From: Nereocystis luetkeana
Taxonomy: Eukaryota; Sar; Phaeophyceae; Laminariales; Laminariaceae
Assembly: GCA_031213475.1 (NCBI GenBank)
Contig: JARUPZ010000025.1
Span: 8,256,656-8,320,655, forward strand
DNA: 64,000 bases
Direction: 5' to 3'
Part shown: one piece after another, positions 54,100 through 64,000 of the stretch
Layout of the letters: every line of letters starts with the position of its first letter
Position numbering within the stretch: the first letter of the stretch is position 1
The notes under the pieces: generated by a model
The model's database searches: none
What the model was told of the DNA's origin: nothing
The model's input: only the letters and a program-made list of their open reading frames with translations
Position numbers and translations under genes: made by a program

Positions 54100-56570
54100 A
54101 CGACGACATTGATTGTTGACCTATTGATGAAAGCGCAAGTATACGGCACGGCTGGCCCGATTCACACCGCCGCACAAACCTCAGATTGTCAAAGGGAATA
54201 TATATGCGAACTGTGTCAAACTCCGTACCTACAGCGTGTATACCTCATTCCCCGTCTAGCACCTTACACCTTGTGAAAGCAAGGGAGCTGTGTGCGTACA
54301 CTTCTCCACTACTATTAATATTAATAGTGCGTGCCTACACTTCTCCACGCTACAATGTTGACAGGAACGATAACCAATATGTCTGCTGGGTGTTCGGAGT
54401 AATGACATGAAATGTGCTGTTTGTACCTACCTGGCAAATGTGATAGATTGGTGATGGAATGGGTGCGATGAGCGACGTCTTTCTGTCCCGAGGAACACTA
54501 ATAAGGTGCTGTACAGGACTGGTGGTGGCGTGGGTACGAGAGTGATTCCGCCAACACAACATGTAGCACCACCGCCGAGCCGAAGCTATGCCCGGCGGGC
54601 TGCAGGAAAGAATGGGCTTTCTGGAGACGTAAAAACAACATCCTTTATTGTTTACAGGCAGTAATCAACAACAGCAACAACAACAACCACGACGACGAGG
54701 ACGACCACCACAGATAACAGAGCAACAGGAAAAACAACCAAAGAAACAGCATCTATCTACTGCATACCAGGTACATGCGAACCAGGTGCACATACCTGTA
54801 CCGGCACCAAGTACCAGGTGTGTACGAGTGCATCTAACCTGTACCAGGTATCTGACACCGTCGTGAACACCAACAACAAACACCACAGTAGTATCACACA
54901 TACATTTACTGCTGTACATACGTTCTGGCCACGAACGCCAAATCCATGAAGACCAGCATCATCATCGTTTTTCATTCGACCAATCAGCCATCACCAGCGC
55001 AAGGCAATCAGGCGGATGAATCAGTCGAGAGTCCCAGCTCACCAGTTATTCCCTCAAAAAAGCTTGGCATCGTGTGCAAAGACTTGCTTTAGAGCGCGGA
55101 CGAAGCGGTGGAACCAAAAGAAGAGGGTGAGGCCTTCTTGGAGTCATCCACGGCTCATGGATTGTCGAGTCCCCGCGCTTGGCTTGCCAGCACTCTGGTC
55201 CTGACCTGTGCCTGTCTCGTTGCTCGCGTAGCAAGCCCACTCCGACGTGTAGGGCAGCCTTCACAAAGAAAACGCCGAAGCAGTCGCGAGTCGAGAGAGA
55301 GATGCGGATTGGAGCTGGTGGTGTGGTCTGGGGCATGTGGTTGTGTGTTCCTCAGCACTGCTGTGTGAAACGTACTCGTACGGTGAACGAGATTGGAAAG
55401 ATATTATTTGCCCCTGCTGCTGTTGCAGCTGCTGCTGCTCCGTGCAGCTGCACCCTCGTACGCCTGTTATATTTTCTTGGCAATTTATTTGCAATTGCTT
55501 CATGATCGCAGATATTTATCGCAAAGAAAGGCAATAAAATACCTGGTACACGAAAAAGTATCTTTCGTATAATAATACGATAGAAACAGAGCCGCTCGCC
55601 CCGCCATAAACCAACAGCCATACGAACAATATTTAATAAAAGATACCTACAGCAGTACACCCTCCTCCCTCCTCCCCCTCCTTCCCCCTCTCCATCCCTC
55701 CTCTTCCTGCATCCCCCTTGTCACTTCCCACCCGAACCCCCACCTCCTCACGCCCCCCACTATACCATTCCATTCCATCCCATCCCATCCTGGGGTAGAT
55801 AAAAAGCAGAGTAGTCGGAATAATAGCAGCAGACAGACGTCGTTCGTGTGACGAAAGATACTGTACCGAGATATACATGCACATACAGCAGTAGTAGAGA
55901 TTTATCGCATCAGACAGGTCACGATCTACTCCTCCTGCTGTACTGTACCGGTAGATCTTATGTGTGCTGTAGATCACATGCTTGCCGTTATGAGCAAAAA
56001 GTGAGACGTTATGCAAAAAGACGTGATATCTATATTTAGATCCAATACTTCGCCGTTATTACGACATACCTGGTACTTCGTACATAATTCATTGTGTTGT
56101 GTAAAAAGAACCCGTATATCATCATCATGCAGATCCCACCCGGCAAGGGTCACGCCATGTATGTGCAGGAGCGCCCTGCAAAAAACTTTTGTGCAGGGCG
56201 TGTTTCGTCAGTTTCAACCTTGCACGCCGGCCCAGACCAACCCAACCCCAGGCCTGACCCGAACCCGAACCCCGACCCCAACCCTTTGGGCGGCTCGAGA
56301 TCGGCAGGGGCAGTCACGCGACTCCGCCGCGTGTGGTCGCGTTTTTTTTTAATACGCCAAGCGGCCGAAAGATCCGCCTAGGTCAGTAAGACCCCCACCC
56401 AGCATAACGTTTTGTGCAGGACGCTCCGGCACATAGATCGAGTCGACCGGCAAGCATGTGAGAAATAGACCCGTGTCATACAGGCCCAACCCGGCATACG
56501 ATCTACAGTAGATTCCGCAGATCATCATGCAGATCAATACGCCCCGACAAATCTAGATCATCAAATTGGG
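54100..56570. other. No supported gene
   Basis: CAA/ACG triplet patches near 54,665-54,715, a CTG patch near 55,415-55,440, and a pyrimidine-rich tract 55,665-55,790. There is a hairpin CGCCCTGCA (56,172-56,180) with TGCAGGGCG (56,192-56,200). TACCAGGTA motifs cluster at 54,768-54,850. No frame is convincing. Confidence 0.4.
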
Positions 56571-56574
56571 ATCT

Positions 56575-56775
56575 GATCTGATCTGACTCGACGAAGGGAG
56601 AAGGTGCTGAACAATTTTCTCGCGATACTATTGCAAGGCACGTGGGGGGGCGGGGGGGGGGGGCTGGGCTACTTGGTGACCCCGGATCTGCGTTACGACT
56701 AGGAGGAAGCAGGAGCAACAAGCGCGAAATCAATGGATGAGATGGAGACAAAATCGAAACAAAACAGAACGAAAC
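56575..56775 (+). mobile_element. SINE fragment, diverged
   Basis: ACTCGACGAAGGGAGAAGG, TTCTCGCGATA, GCAAGGCACGT, GTGACCCCGGATCTGCGTTA, GACTAGGAGGAAGCAGGAG and AATGGATGAGATGGAGACAA follow the body order at 2615-2775. A G-run replaces part of the middle. Without the tRNA head. Confidence 0.6.
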
Positions 56776-57804
56776 GGATGAGCATGTGCCGTTTCGAGAG
56801 GACATCTTGTTCGTTGGCCTCTTCCTCTCGGTGCACCTTTGGTCAATCATGTCCTCCACTGTTTTTGCCTTCCTATTACCACTGGTAGCGTATACCTGGT
56901 ACTGTAGTCGACTACGGTCGTCGCCCCTCGATAGTGCCCAGGTGTCGTGTCAGACGGCAATGCTGTACCTCTACTAAAGTCGGAACCCGAATATTCTGTA
57001 GGACGGCGTCCTAGAAAGCTATTTTCACCGCGCGCACTAAAAAACTGGGGCCTCGCCCTAAAGGGGGCGCACTATCGCGGGATCACCACTTCTACTGCTG
57101 TACCATGCATCAATTATCTCACGGAGTTCAGGGTGTTCATGGGTCTACGGCTACTACGTACAGCAGCAATACGAGACACCTAAAATATACCAGGTATACA
57201 ACAACCAGTACGTATACTGTACAGAAGTCGCAAGGAACAGGAATGCCAGCCCACCCTGTGGGTTTCTTTTCGGCAAATGATGTGTACAATCCTTAAAGTA
57301 TACTCGCAGCATACAACCGCTCCCGAAGTTCTTCTTGTTTTCCTGCGAATGTCAACGAGCTTTTCTGTGTTACTACAACACTCTGTAGTTTGTGTTTCTT
57401 AGGTTAGCCTAAATTTGGTGTCCTGTCCGCATGTATGTGGTGCGGGGCGCGCGGCTCCTGAGTGAAGACAGCAGCCCGCAGGAGGCAAGCACTTACTGTA
57501 GCCGCCGGCAGCTTCGTATGTGTGGATTCTTCACCTACCTCCGAAGGGCTTTGGATGCATGGCGTCCCAGGCCAGTAACTGTCGTGTTGATCATATTGGT
57601 GCTGTCCATGAATGAGGACAATATGTATATGGAGAAGGGGAAAAGCAGGATCTGGAGAGGTGGAGAAGTGTACAGGGTGTGCGAGGAGCACGCTTGTCTC
57701 AACTCGTAGACCAAAACAAAACAACAAGAGCGCCCTCCTATCTGTCGCACGATACGACCAAAAGCGAACCCGACGACCCTGGACCCAAACCCCTCGGAGC
57801 AATG

Positions 57805-58039
57805 CCACGGTGGGGGTGGTGCCTTATTTTTTTCTGTGTATCACCCGAAACATGGCTTGGAGGAAGTTTGTTCACGAAACACGAAAAAAACAATTGCGGT
57901 AGACTAAGTCCGAAAATTATTAAACTGCCGTAAGTGCAAGTATCATACTAACCGATATTACACTAATAGTTGCTCATCTGAGGATCTCAACCGGTCAGAA
58001 AGTATTGAGGTTACAAGGTGCAGCCTCTACCGCCGTGGG
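57805..58039. mobile_element. MITE family M, copy C
   Basis: Left AGCAATGCCACGGTGGGGGTGG, right GTGCAGCCTCTACCGCCGTG GG then ATG. GTTGCTCATCTGAGGATCTC and AACCGGTCAGAAA near the right end agree with copies A and B. 235 bp. Confidence 0.65.
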
Positions 58040-58299
58040 ATGAGTTCTCGGTTTGTTCAGCTAGGGTTCCCACCGAGATCCTATTCGGAACTTTCCACGT
58101 ACGAAAACGACAAGATTGCGCCCCTCATATCTGCTAAAAAAATCGATACATACGTGATATTTAACAGGGTGCACTGTGCTTGTACTGTCGTAGCATATAT
58201 ATATGTGCTGGTGCTGTGCCCTACTCGCTTCAGGCGACTGTGGAGCCGATCAGCAAATCGGTATAAGCTATTGATTACTGCTGGATAGCAAGGTAACTC

Positions 58300-59440
58300 T
58301 TAGTACGACCCCTGGGTGGAGGCAGCATAGACAATCTTGCTGTATTCAACAATCAAAATCGAATTGTCCAATAACTAATTACTGAAGTACATACGTACGT
58401 AATTCGATATTGTGTGGTGCTTACTCTAAAGCGCAAGTGTCTACTTTGTTGTATCTTCTCGAAATCCCAAATTATCGCTACTTTGTCGGTGTACTTGCCT
58501 GCTCTACTTTATACCCCTATACATTGTACGTGCGCATCCGTTCTACACCTCAACACAGTTCTGTTAGTCCTTTGAAGTGTGCCTCACCGAAATCAGTTGT
58601 TCTTGCTCTGCTTATGGCGGGTGGCCCGTCCTTCTATACCCAACGCAACAACACGCTGAACATGGAGAAAGAAAAAAGCAGTGGCAGGTCTGAAGGATAA
58701 ACGAGTGTGCAAACCGCAAAAAGATAGTACACATGTCTCAGAACCCGAGCGGGTTTCACTATGCATGTACCAGACGGATGTACTCGGTACCATACTAATT
58801 TGTACGCCAATACTGGGACGCCGTTGTTATCCGTACGTAGCTTTTACTTCTGAAAGAATACCAGTGGGATCACAGTACTACTGGCATAGCTTACTTCTGG
58901 GTCACGTTATATGCTTTCATGGTGTTGTACCACCCAAAGGGTAGATGGTCAAATGATTCCTGGTTTGTTTGTGCTATAGAGGGGCAAGATGTGTCACCGC
59001 AAAAACTCACAGCTCTATCTCCAGAATAGATACTGCTTCGAGGGTCTGTTTGTTGGCCAAGGAAACAAATCCCTACAACATATCAAGATCAATTTCGTGG
59101 GTTCAAGTCTCACCGAGTGCATGCTCGTGCCTTTTTCTTGCAAAAAAAGGAATTGATTTTAGCGGAGAGCGCAAGAGCGTGAGTTAGCTACATTCGATGA
59201 AAATAGACGAGCAGTGGGAATGCTGAACCCTATATGCGCGACAAAGAATAAAGGCACACGTGCCGGGGGGGAGAAGGGTGGACACCTGTAACCACGGCTT
59301 GTCCAGAAGCTCGTTGAGGGTAAAACCTCCCACGAGTAAGGCTGGAAAGTAGAAGTGATGCTGAAAAACAAAAAAAAATGTTTCATCTCACAGACCAACC
59401 CCACCCCTTACAAAGAAAACGTGTAGTGGTACTACGAACC
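58300..59440. other. No supported gene
   Basis: A lone B-box-like GGGTTCAAGTCTC near 59,100 has no matching A box or cloverleaf. Otherwise nothing recognised. Confidence 0.4.
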
Positions 59441-60330
59441 AAATATTGCCGTCAAACCGGTGGGATCCCAGGTGAGGTAGATATCTCACTGGCGATGCAG
59501 AGATGATATTTGTGCAGGGATCCAAGAGAGGGTGGTCGCCCAGAGCCAAATACTCATGATGTTCACTGACTCCAGAATGAATGCTCCGGCGCAGCCCTAA
59601 AGATAATTTCTAGCAACCCCAAGAAGAGAGATGTTCCGGCAGCTCTACAAAGTATGAATGATGTCCAACGACGCTAGAAGCGATGTTCCAGCACAGTCGT
59701 AAACGATCATGATGTCCAGCGACCACAGAAACAACGTGAACAATCGATGATGATGTGGCACTTCTAGAAGCCGTTTTCTTTGGCCATTCCAAAATGTTGC
59801 TGTGGACTGATCCCGAAAGACAGTTCGGCGACCCCACGATGTTACTATGGCGGCGACTCCGGCAATCCGGCAGCCCTATCGAGCCGCAATGCTGTACGTA
59901 GAAATTTCCAAAATCGGGATCTCCGACAGCCCTATCAAACAGCAATGATGAACGTAGCGATTCTCAAAGTCGGAACCGGCAGCCTTACCGAATCGCAGTG
60001 CTGTACGTAGCGATTCCCACGATTGTCTTTGTTGCAATTCCACGCGCTTCTGCTTGCATACCCCGTGAAACGGTGACCCAGTGTTGAAAGCGAACCTTGG
60101 TGACGATACCCCAGCGGCTTCCGTATGTTTGATGACGCTGTAGTCCGCTTCCGGAGGAATGCTATTCGGCAACCGCACGAACCATATGTGGAGATTCCTA
60201 AGAAGACGGCGTGCCGGCATTCCCACATGATGAGCGACCTCGGGCGATACGATGCTCCAGCGATCCACGACGATGATGATAGTGACGATCCCAGACAGTG
60301 ACGACGTTGCGCCATCGATCCTACCGTCAA
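59440..60330. repeat. Degenerate tandem repeat, about 55-bp unit
   Basis: Clearest at 59,868, 59,923 and 59,976: (G/A)CAGCC(C/T)TA(T/C)C.A, GCA(A/G)TG(C/A)TG(T/A)ACGTAG, GATT(C/T)(T/C)CA. More diverged words (GATGTTCCAGCA, GATGTCCAGCGAC) extend to both sides. The frames of 110 to 140 codons on the minus strand are repeat by-products. Confidence 0.6.
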
Positions 60331-60750
60331 CGATTCTCTTAGCTGGGTGTTCACTCTACCAACTACAGCAGAAGCTCACATCGTAATGGTCAACGAACTT
60401 GATGACCGGCGTATAGTCGTGTATCTCCCCTCCTATTGTTCTTGGCGCGCACGGCGCAGTCGCCCCCGCACAATCTCGTCCACCCTCATCGCCTGTATCC
60501 TAAAAGTCAGCCTAGACTGGCCTGTCGTCAATACAACTCTCCTCGTGGCGTCGATAATGTTGCCGGTGATGGTGTAGTTATGCATTTTCGCAGTCCTGGT
60601 ACTCGGAACTCGAACGCTTTGTCTTATTATGCAGGAGTGCAATTTGTTCTTAATTGTCGCCCACAGTAGCGGTACCATCTCCATTGTGCACCGACTCAAT
60701 TTAGTCTACAGCCACAACATCATATTTGGTACATGTAGCATTTCGTCTCG

Positions 60751-60955
60751 TTTTCGTCCCTTTCCTTGTACCCCAGGGCTGATTATACAGTGCCCCTCGC
60801 ATTCCTGTTTTATCACGTTTATGGAAACCCCCGTCCACGCGTATACGAAACAATTTGCTCTCCTTTTCGTCCCTTTTCTTGTACCCCGGGCTGATTACTG
60901 ATTATACAGTGCCCATCGCATTCCTGTGTAATCACGTTTATGAAAACCCCGACCT
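60751..60955 (+). repeat. 113-bp tandem duplication
   Basis: TTTTCGTCCCTTTCCTTGTA at 60,751 and TTTTCGTCCCTTTTCTTGTA at 60,864. Both continue GGGCTGATTA, TATACAGTGCCC, TCGCATTCCTGT and ATCACGTTTATG. The second copy has an internal ATTACTG repeat. Confidence 0.9.
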
Positions 60956-61034
60956 GTCTGTCTGTGCTGCTGTGCTGCGTGTTATTTTCTATTATCATTA
61001 TTATTAGTCTCATTATTATGGCGGCCTATACTCC

Positions 61035-61240
61035 GGCATGTTTCCATGAGTATCATGCCCAGAGCTAGTAACGAGGCTGCGTCTCCGCAGCAAACAACAC
61101 CGTGTCGGTCTTGCGACGGCATGTTTCCATCGCATACAGCAGTACTGCTGTCTCCACCGACTTAAATTATACTACCAACAGTAGTGGCCATTACTTCGAA
61201 CTGTTTCCATGAGTATCATGTCCAGAACTTGTGCTTGCCT
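61035..61240 (+). repeat. Direct repeat, about 160-bp offset
   Basis: GTTTCCATGAGTATCATG occurs near 61,040 and 61,202, followed by (C/T)CCAGA(G/A)CT.GT. A third GTTTCCAT lies near 61,124. Short and imperfect. Confidence 0.6.
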
Positions 61241-61889
61241 TCTCGGTCGCGTTAAAAAGCGGACTGACTGTACACAGCAGTACACAAGCGTCCTGGGACC
61301 TCCCCAAACCTACCTGGGTGATCTGGTGGTCTGGGGTGTATGTTGTGGGATGTGTTCATAGATCAATACGTACGAGGTACCAGGTATCAGTATGCGTTTT
61401 TTTTCGTTTTTTTTCGTTTTTTTTGTTTTTTGCTCTCTCGTACACTGGCGCGCCCGTTGTCTCCACCATGCGTCCTCCCTCTGCCGCCTTCAGGAATGTA
61501 TCATAGCGTCTTTTCGATGCGCATGTATGCACCTCGAGACAAAGACCCGCGTCGCGCTGCTTCCCACCCGTACAGCCACGTCTATGCTCGTGCTCTCGTG
61601 TGAGCGGGTGCCCCAACCCGTACGGGTTCTTTCTTCTCTAAAAGGGCCGCCTCCCGTTACTGGGACGCGGTCGCCGCTCCCACTCATCGTTTCTTCGCCT
61701 ATCGTTAGATAGCACTTTATCGTCAGTCGACAATCACTACACATGACATACCGTGCGTTTTTTTTTTTTTTTGGGAACTCGCTGAATCAAGTCCTCGCAC
61801 CAAATCCCCCCCGATCACCAAAGTCGCGTCAGCTCGCCCCCGCCCTCAGTACGTGGTCCCAGCCGGGCCGGAGTAGAGACGGGAGGAAA

Positions 61890-62110
61890 GGGAAAATAAG
61901 GCACTAATTCCTGGCTTGGATCGACATACCAGCGATTACCTCACGTCTGCCCGTGCTCGTCACAGGACACTTCCCTTCCAACCAAACTTGCTCTATCCCA
62001 GTTCCCGATACGGACATGCCACATTCTCTCTACCAATAAACCCTGCTTTGTCCGTTACTTCGTTTGCGGAGGCCGTTACCTCGTCTACGGCCAAACCTAC
62101 CCTTTTGTCG
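61890..62110 (+). repeat. Dispersed repeat H, copy 2
   Basis: Inverted partner of 38,110-38,395, without its 75-base extra segment: CTAATTCCTGGCTTGGATCG ACAT, CACGTCTGCCCGTGCTCGTC, AATAAACCCTGCTTTGTCCG and CTCGTCTACGGCCAAACCTA. Confidence 0.75.
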
Positions 62111-62114
62111 GTAT

Positions 62115-62860
62115 AGCAGTAGTAGGACGATCCCGCGAAGCTCGTAGCGAGACCCGGTAGAAACAAAAAAACGTAGCAGCAGGAGCAGCTCCAGATGATG
62201 ATGACTTTGGAAGCCCTACCGGGAAGAAGATGTGGTTGTTCGTATTAGCACGAGCAGCTGCAGAGAGATTATGCACATATTAGAAGTGCAGCGAAGAAAC
62301 TCGCAGCAGAGCTGTGCTACACGGGTACGTAACAGCTCAGGCCTCAGGCGTATTCGTCACGTACGTGCGGTACCCGATAGACCGCAGTTCTACGTGAGGC
62401 ATCAAACGCGTCGAGGCTCTTGACTTGTTAGCGAAGTGTCCACATGTGACATTGACATTTGTTGTGAACATTGCTAATCCTGAAGCTTGGTTCGAGCCGC
62501 TGCTTGTCGGGCTCGTGACCTTCGCTCAGGAGAATGGAGTAAACGGTGAAATTGTGGGCCTAGATGAAGAAGACGAAATACAGGACGAAAGGAAAAAAGG
62601 TTAGAAGCGAAGTGGGTGCAGTCAAGCTCGGCAAAATGCATGCTCTAGGGCTACTGTAGGTGTACCCTATACCAGGTATACTTTACTGGTCGACCGACAG
62701 CAAAGTTTTATCATGACTGTTCGTGGGTACGGGCCAGCTATTATAGACGTTCTCCATGCTATTGCTATTTGAAAATGTCCCGACGACCGACGACTGACGG
62801 GTAATGCATACTAACATTTTCACTGCTGTGGTTACATTACACGTTGATCTCTGTACCAGT
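62115..62860. other. No supported gene
   Basis: No feature recognised beyond a TACCAGGTATAC motif near 62,669. Confidence 0.35.
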
Positions 62861-62880
62861 CAGTGTGTGTGTTCTTCACA

Positions 62881-63775
62881 CTATACCGTTCTTTCTACCC
62901 GTCGACACCCAGCACAACCAGTGTCCGTGCCGATTCTTCAATTCTACTAGGAGAGAGACAACGTCTGTGGTCACGAAGCTACGCCACAGAGGCACTACGT
63001 TGCCACGTACCTGGTACCAGGTATACAATAAGCACCGTGGGCAATGCAATGTCATGTCATGTTACTGGATACGACAGGCACGACATACACATTATATTGG
63101 ATAGGGAAACGAAAGGAAAAAATCAAAGAGAAAACAAAAACAAAGAAGACAAATCCAAAGAGAAAAAGAAAAAAGAAAAAATGAAGAAACATACTGTCGT
63201 GCCCCGCCCGAAATGGATGTGGCAGCAATTTGTGGTACGAGTAGCAAAGCCAGGTTTTCCCTGCTAGTCCGCCTGGTACCTTGCTACCCTGACTACCGAC
63301 TGCCGTCTCCGTCCTGTGTTCATCAACTATGCCCAGCCCCTCGGCGTCAGACAATACGAAACAAGCAAAGCAGGCTCGTCATCCACGCACGCCACACGAC
63401 TCCTTCAATAAGGCTTATCCAATCAAAGAAAGGAAAAGAAAGAAATAAAATGAAATGCACAGAGGATCAGCGCAAGGAAGAAAAAAACAAAAAGAAGAGA
63501 AGACAAAGGAAGACCACGTTCGAACCAGCTGCACCAGTTGGTGGCACGAGTAGTATAGTCATGTTCTATTTCCTAGTCGGCCTGGTGCCTTGCTACCCTG
63601 TCTGCCCTCTCCTTCCTACTTTTGTCCGCCGCAGTTTCCCTTCTACCCCTCCTGTCCCCCCCCCCTCGGTATTCCCTTGGTCGGGTTTTCTGCCACTCCT
63701 CCTGTTGCCTCCCCTCCCCCTATTTTTTTCAGGTTGGGTTGGCGTCGGTTGGCAACGACACTGTAAAACATGCCG
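62881..63775 (-). mobile_element. Second LINE tail (5'-truncated), inverted relative to the first
   Basis: On the minus strand it starts inside the Gly/Arg-rich end of the LINE protein (NRRSGRKPDQGN near 63,700), passes its stop, and follows the long tail to CGACGGGTAGAAAGAACGG at 62,881. It lacks both the insertion of 2334-2846 and the TTAA element, so it preserves both target sites. Only about 60 codons of the protein remain. Confidence 0.75.
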
Positions 63776-64000
63776 CTCACTACGTGAGCTAGACAACCAG
63801 GGTACCGTTTTTTTTGTTTTTTTTTTTGCGGTCGCCCACAGCTGGTTGTCGAGTTAGATGATTTGTGAGAGGTAAAGAACCTTTACTCCGCACAATTGGG
63901 AATGATCGTATCACGTAGTGTTCAAGGTAAGGCACCCAAAAGGCAGTTACATATAGTACTCCCATTGCTGTCTCTGAGAATGCCTACACCGGAAATTAAA
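63776..64000. other. Window edge, no feature
   Basis: A T-rich run near 63,808-63,828 and otherwise unassigned sequence. Confidence 0.35.

Noticed and set aside
57431-57709. 92-codon ATG frame with a hydrophobic stretch (PVTVVLIILVLSMN)
   Set aside because: Tempting as a small membrane protein, but a 134-codon frame lies antisense and there is no support from context.
59060-59135. B-box-like GGGTTCAAGTCTC
   Set aside because: No A box at a suitable distance and no cloverleaf.
1-64000. Prokaryotic or viral origin of the window
   Set aside because: Gene density is far too low. LINE, copia, Penelope-like, SINE and MITE remnants together with microsatellites indicate a eukaryotic nuclear genome. 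No viral core gene was recognised.

Overview
The window looks like nuclear DNA of a eukaryote, not a bacterium. It has no operons or Shine-Dalgarno-led gene runs. Coding frames are rare and broken. It is packed with retroelement corpses, foldback elements, tRNA-derived repeats, minisatellites, triplet microsatellites and poly(A)/poly(G) tracts. The style (LINE RT tail reading AAGQ..KQTTQ...LLYGC.TWTLR, Ty1/copia with a CAG-rich Gag, a Penelope-like element with its endonuclease in front of the RT, GC-rich third positions in the one good gene) would fit a stramenopile such as a brown alga. That assignment is an inference and is not proven by any single sequence here.

Layout. 1-3.3 kb: degenerate repeats, then a 5'-truncated, stop-ridden LINE with a long 3' tail. 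The tail is interrupted by an insertion carrying a tRNA-headed SINE and ends at an 89-bp TTAA-flanked palindromic element. 3.3-11.4 kb: gene-poor, with tRNA-like repeats, a poly(A)-tailed SINE fragment and inverted repeats. 11.4-12.7 kb: decayed satellite-like array (about 170-bp period). 13.7-14.4 kb: possible decayed gene with one in-frame TGA. 17.3-17.7 kb: MITE-like element with terminal inverted repeats. 22.1-29.1 kb: complete but dead Ty1/copia element on the minus strand with both LTRs. 29.9-31.9 kb: Penelope-like element, minus strand, GIY-YIG domain upstream of a truncated RT that runs into an AAC microsatellite. 32.2-41 kb: G-tracts, a weak gene candidate, and many local tandem duplications and minisatellites. 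42.3-45.3 kb: palindromic minisatellite, a second SINE, and several copies of a MITE family. 46.3-47.7 kb: the only convincing host gene, a minus-strand multi-pass membrane protein with a proline-rich PPSY-repeat N-terminus. 48-62.8 kb: further repeats. 62.9-63.8 kb: a second LINE tail, inverted relative to the one at the left end.

How it fits together. Most of the window is explained by retroelements (LINE, copia, Penelope-like) and their dependents (SINE, MITEs), which insert into one another, followed by tandem amplification and decay. Comparing the two LINE tails is especially informative: the right copy is an unfilled site for two separate insertions present in the left copy. No rRNA, intact tRNA, CRISPR or origin was recognised. 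Long stretches hold nothing I can name, and they are marked as such.
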